Made by a program: the position numbers and the translations under genes
The notes under the pieces: generated by a model
The model's database searches: none
Seen by the model: the letters and a program-made list of their open reading frames with translations, nothing else
What the model was told of the DNA's origin: nothing
Part shown: positions 5,229 to 6,943 of the stretch, piece by piece
Position numbering within the stretch: the first letter of the stretch is position 1
How the letters are laid out: every line of letters begins with the position of its first letter
Assembly: GCA_021160205.1 (NCBI GenBank)
Contig: JAGHCZ010000083.1
Coordinates: 1 to 6,943 of the forward strand
Source: Nitrososphaerota archaeon
Lineage (GTDB): Archaea > Thermoproteota > Nitrososphaeria_A > Caldarchaeales > Wolframiiraptoraceae
Length of the DNA: 6,943 bases
Direction: 5' to 3'

Positions 5229-6446
5229 ATGAGCTTTCTAACGGAATTCGACGCCGCCTTCGTCGGAAATCTCTTTAGAAAATACTATCGAGAAAACTCT
5301 GAAAAAATCTACATCCCAGATAGATTGCCGGAAAGAGAATTCGGATATTTCCCCTTCGGCGAAAAAATGATGGTGCGGCATCTAAACTTCAATTCCCCGC
5401 AGCAGCTCAGGGAACTGCTCGTTGAGAGGGCTCCGCTGCACATTTATCACTCGGCCGCGTTTTATAGGTATCCTAGGGCTCCGATGGAGCAGAAAGAGTG
5501 GCTTGGAGCTGAGCTCATCTTCGACATAGATGCGGATCACCTTAAGACTCCGTGCAAGAAAGCACACGACTTCAAAATATGCAAAAGATGTCTCTTGGAT
5601 TATCCTGTCGAAGCTGAGAGATGTTCGAAATGCGGTGGAGCGCTTGAGAAAATTGAGTGGGTTTGCGACGAATGCTTACAAAGCGCCAGGGAGGAGGCCA
5701 GAAAGCTGTTGGAGTTCCTCGAAGAAGATTTCGGGTTCCAAGAAATCCGCATGGCGTTCTCGGGAAACAGGGGTTATCACATAATCGTAAAGGATCGAGA
5801 GGTCATAAACCTAGACCAGATGGAGAGAAAGGAGATAGTAGACTATGTAACCGGGATAGGGTTGGACCCCCGGTTCCTCGGGCTAGATGGGAGGAAAATA
5901 AGCCTCGACTACGCTCCAGATCTAGGCGATCCCGGTTGGAGGGGTAAGATCGCGCGATCCGCGGTCGAGATAATGATGACGTTTGACGCGGAATCCCTTT
6001 ACGAGCTAACGGGCGACGAGAAAGCATATTCGATCATAGAGGAGCTGGAAAGCGTGAGAGAGCGCTGGTCGGATAAGCCTCCTTGGAGCCTCTTAAAGCT
6101 GTCTACGAGGCGGTTCTTGTTCGACGCAGCTAAAGAGCTCGCCGCGGCCCACGTGGATGTGGTCGTAACTCAGGATACGCATAGGCTCATCAGGCTCGGG
6201 GGCTCGCTAAATGGTAAAACGGGTTTAATGACGAAGGTTTTCGATCCGAATGATCTCGACGACTTTGATCCGACGCGTGACCCGGTGGCTCTTTCAATGG
6301 ATGAAACCACACACGTTAGGGTGATCAGATCGCACGGATTCAAGCTCTTCGACTTCGAGATTCCGCCCATTAAAAGGAAAATCGTCGAGCTTCCCCTAGC
6401 AGCCGCTGTTTTACTTCTCTGCAGAGGTGTAGCAACTCTCCCTTAG
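5229..6446 (+). CDS. priS: DNA primase catalytic (small) subunit PriS
   Basis: PriS synthesises primers at the replication fork together with PriL. The 405-aa protein carries the archaeo-eukaryotic primase core: catalytic D99 and D101 in LIFDIDADH, SGNRGYH (178-184) for nucleotide binding, and the third acidic residue D316 in VTQDTHRLIRLGGSLNGKTG (313-332). Between the first two is a cysteine-rich zinc region: C109, C118, C121, then C132/C135 and C146/C149, with H113 nearby. The end, VELPLAAAVLLLCRGVATL (386-404), matches the usual hydrophobic C-terminus, so the TAG stop is at the natural place. The start ATG is 3 bases after the stop of the 38-aa gene, implying a shared transcript. A GINS-like gene follows after 183 bp; a primase-GINS neighbourhood is common in archaea. 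No priL is visible here. All catalytic residues are intact. Confidence 0.95.
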   Translation: MSFLTEFDAAFVGNLFRKYYRENSEKIYIPDRLPEREFGYFPFGEKMMVRHLNFNSPQQLRELLVERAPLHIYHSAAFYRYPRAPMEQKEWLGAELIFDIDADHLKTPCKKAHDFKICKRCLLDYPVEAERCSKCGGALEKIEWVCDECLQSAREEARKLLEFLEEDFGFQEIRMAFSGNRGYHIIVKDREVINLDQMERKEIVDYVTGIGLDPRFLGLDGRKISLDYAPDLGDPGWRGKIARSAVEIMMTFDAESLYELTGDEKAYSIIEELESVRERWSDKPPWSLLKLSTRRFLFDAAKELAAAHVDVVVTQDTHRLIRLGGSLNGKTGLMTKVFDPNDLDDFDPTRDPVALSMDETTHVRVIRSHGFKLFDFEIPPIKRKIVELPLAAAVLLLCRGVATLP

Positions 6447-6629
6447 ACAGCAGCCCTGACAGCCGCAAACAAGGCCAAAGGAACGTTAAAGGAGAAGACG
6501 AGGGTTGGAGGAAAAATTCGAGGATATTTCGGAAGCATTGTTATCAGCTGGATAATCTAGAAGATCAAGAAAATTAGGAAGCTCGGTGAAAGGCTTTATA
6601 ACAACGGATAGGCGTTACAGTTGGCGGAA
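6447..6629 (+). other. Spacer between priS and the GINS-like gene, no convincing gene
   Basis: Neither strand shows a gene start with ribosome binding site and a plausible protein. The priS frame continues with only TAG stops (6558, 6609), and one short piece, KIRGYFGSI, resembles KLREYIGSI of the downstream GINS-like protein. A GGAGG (6507-6511) is not followed by a usual start codon. The last part holds the TATA box of the downstream gene. It may be a decayed coding remnant, a 3' UTR, or simple spacer. Confidence 0.4.
6595..6601 (+). promoter_or_regulatory. TATA box of the GINS-like gene
   Basis: TTTATAA, preceded by GTGAAAGGC as a BRE candidate, predicts transcription start near 6625. That is 5 bases before the ATG at 6630 and close to an in-frame TTG at 6621, so the mRNA should be essentially leaderless and independent of priS. 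Confidence 0.5.
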
Positions 6630-6639
6630 ATGGCGGAAA
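6622..6639 (+). repeat. 9-bp tandem repeat at the GINS-like start codon
   Basis: TGGCGGAAA occurs twice in a row (6622-6630 and 6631-6639). It gives two in-frame start options, TTG at 6621 and ATG at 6630, each followed by GCG GAA, so the protein starts either M-A-E-M-A-E or M-A-E. Confidence 0.7.
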
Positions 6640-6943
6640 ATCCCGAAAAAGATGTCTATGAAATGCTCAAGGAGCTGTGGAGAAAAGAAGTGGAAAGCGA
6701 GGGCCTTGCGAAGCTTCCCGACGACCTCTCTCAAAAATTAAGAGAATATATCGGAAGCATCAAGCACTATCTTAAAGTCTCGGATAAAGAAACACTCTCC
6801 GCTGAAATTAAAGAAGCCGCCGCAAACGCCGTCGTGAGGCTCGTCGAAGACATCTTTGAACTAAGGCTTAGAAAAATCCTGAGATACGCGTTGAACAATC
6901 AAGCTCCAGAAAGCCTCTATAATTTTGAGTTTGAATTTTACCC
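6630..6943 (+). CDS. GINS complex subunit, Gins15/Gins51-like (3' end outside window)
   Basis: GINS links MCM helicase and the GAN/Cdc45-like nuclease in the archaeal replicative helicase and also contacts primase. The 104 visible codons are mostly helical. They show LPDDLSQKLREYI (29-41), a typical Gins51 N-terminal stretch, then a long helix ending in the characteristic VEDIFELRLRKILRYAL (72-88), and NFEFEFYP (98 onward) at the window edge, where the linker to the small B domain would begin. The B domain is not in view, so Gins51 versus Gins23 rests on the A-domain look and on position next to priS, which is the usual place of the gins51/gins15 gene. There is no Shine-Dalgarno sequence; a TATA box lies about 32 bp upstream. 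An in-frame TTG at 6621 is an alternative start created by a 9-bp tandem repeat. Confidence 0.8.
   Translation, partial: MAENPEKDVYEMLKELWRKEVESEGLAKLPDDLSQKLREYIGSIKHYLKVSDKETLSAEIKEAAANAVVRLVEDIFELRLRKILRYALNNQAPESLYNFEFEFY

Noticed and set aside
5550..5680. Extra CxxC pairs in PriS as a novel zinc domain
   Set aside because: A cysteine-rich insert between the catalytic DxD and the SGNRGYH motif is common in archaeal primase small subunits, so it is not new.
5530..6027. Alternative plus- and minus-strand frames inside priS
   Set aside because: They are arginine- and serine-rich shadow translations of the primase gene, which has intact catalytic motifs in its own frame.
5229..6943. A PriS-GINS fusion made by reading through TAG codons
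   Set aside because: PriS ends with its usual C-terminal sequence at the first TAG, the gap translates to low-quality sequence, and the GINS-like gene has its own TATA box. TAG also ends the M20, acyltransferase and kinase genes here.
1..6943. CRISPR arrays, insertion sequences, tRNA or rRNA genes, toxin-antitoxin or defence genes
   Set aside because: I found no regularly spaced repeats, terminal inverted repeats, transposase motifs or cloverleaf-like segments. The window reads as ordinary chromosomal housekeeping DNA.

Overview
This window looks like chromosomal DNA from an archaeon. The evidence is a transcription factor B, an archaeal aIF1 (SUI1 family), the catalytic subunit of the archaeal/eukaryotic-type DNA primase followed by a GINS-like protein, and archaeal TATA elements about 27 bp upstream of likely transcript starts. 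The moderate G+C content, the mix of leaderless and short-leader genes, and the information-processing set fit a TACK-type lineage (Bathyarchaeia or relatives). That placement is only a guess from gene content.

Layout. At the left edge, on the minus strand, is the 5' part of a cysteinyl-tRNA synthetase whose frame appears broken after about 58 codons. It diverges from tfb (TFB) on the plus strand. tfb converges with the aIF1 gene, the two stops being 13 bp apart. The aIF1 gene diverges from an M20-family deacylase (ArgE/DapE type) across an AT-rich region with a small palindrome. The deacylase converges with a left-handed beta-helix acyltransferase, and the two stop codons share one CTAG. The acyltransferase in turn diverges from a MOFRL-type glycerate 2-kinase across only 57 bp, where one central AT-rich box could serve both promoters.

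Downstream of the kinase is a probable replication transcription unit. It holds a 38-codon single-pass membrane protein with its own TATA and Shine-Dalgarno sequence, then priS starting 3 bp after that gene's stop, a 183-bp spacer, and a GINS-like gene with its own TATA box that runs off the right edge. In archaea the primase small subunit and a GINS subunit are often neighbours, and both belong to the replication fork.

Gene expression style. The cysS, acyltransferase, glycerate kinase and GINS genes appear to be leaderless or nearly so. The aIF1 gene and the 38-codon gene have short leaders with clear Shine-Dalgarno sequences. I found no CRISPR array, insertion sequence, tRNA, rRNA or clear defence or mobile system. 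The most unusual points are the broken cysS, the 38-aa membrane protein coupled to primase, the symmetric promoter between acyltransferase and kinase, and the in-frame amber codons across the spacers of the right-hand gene series.
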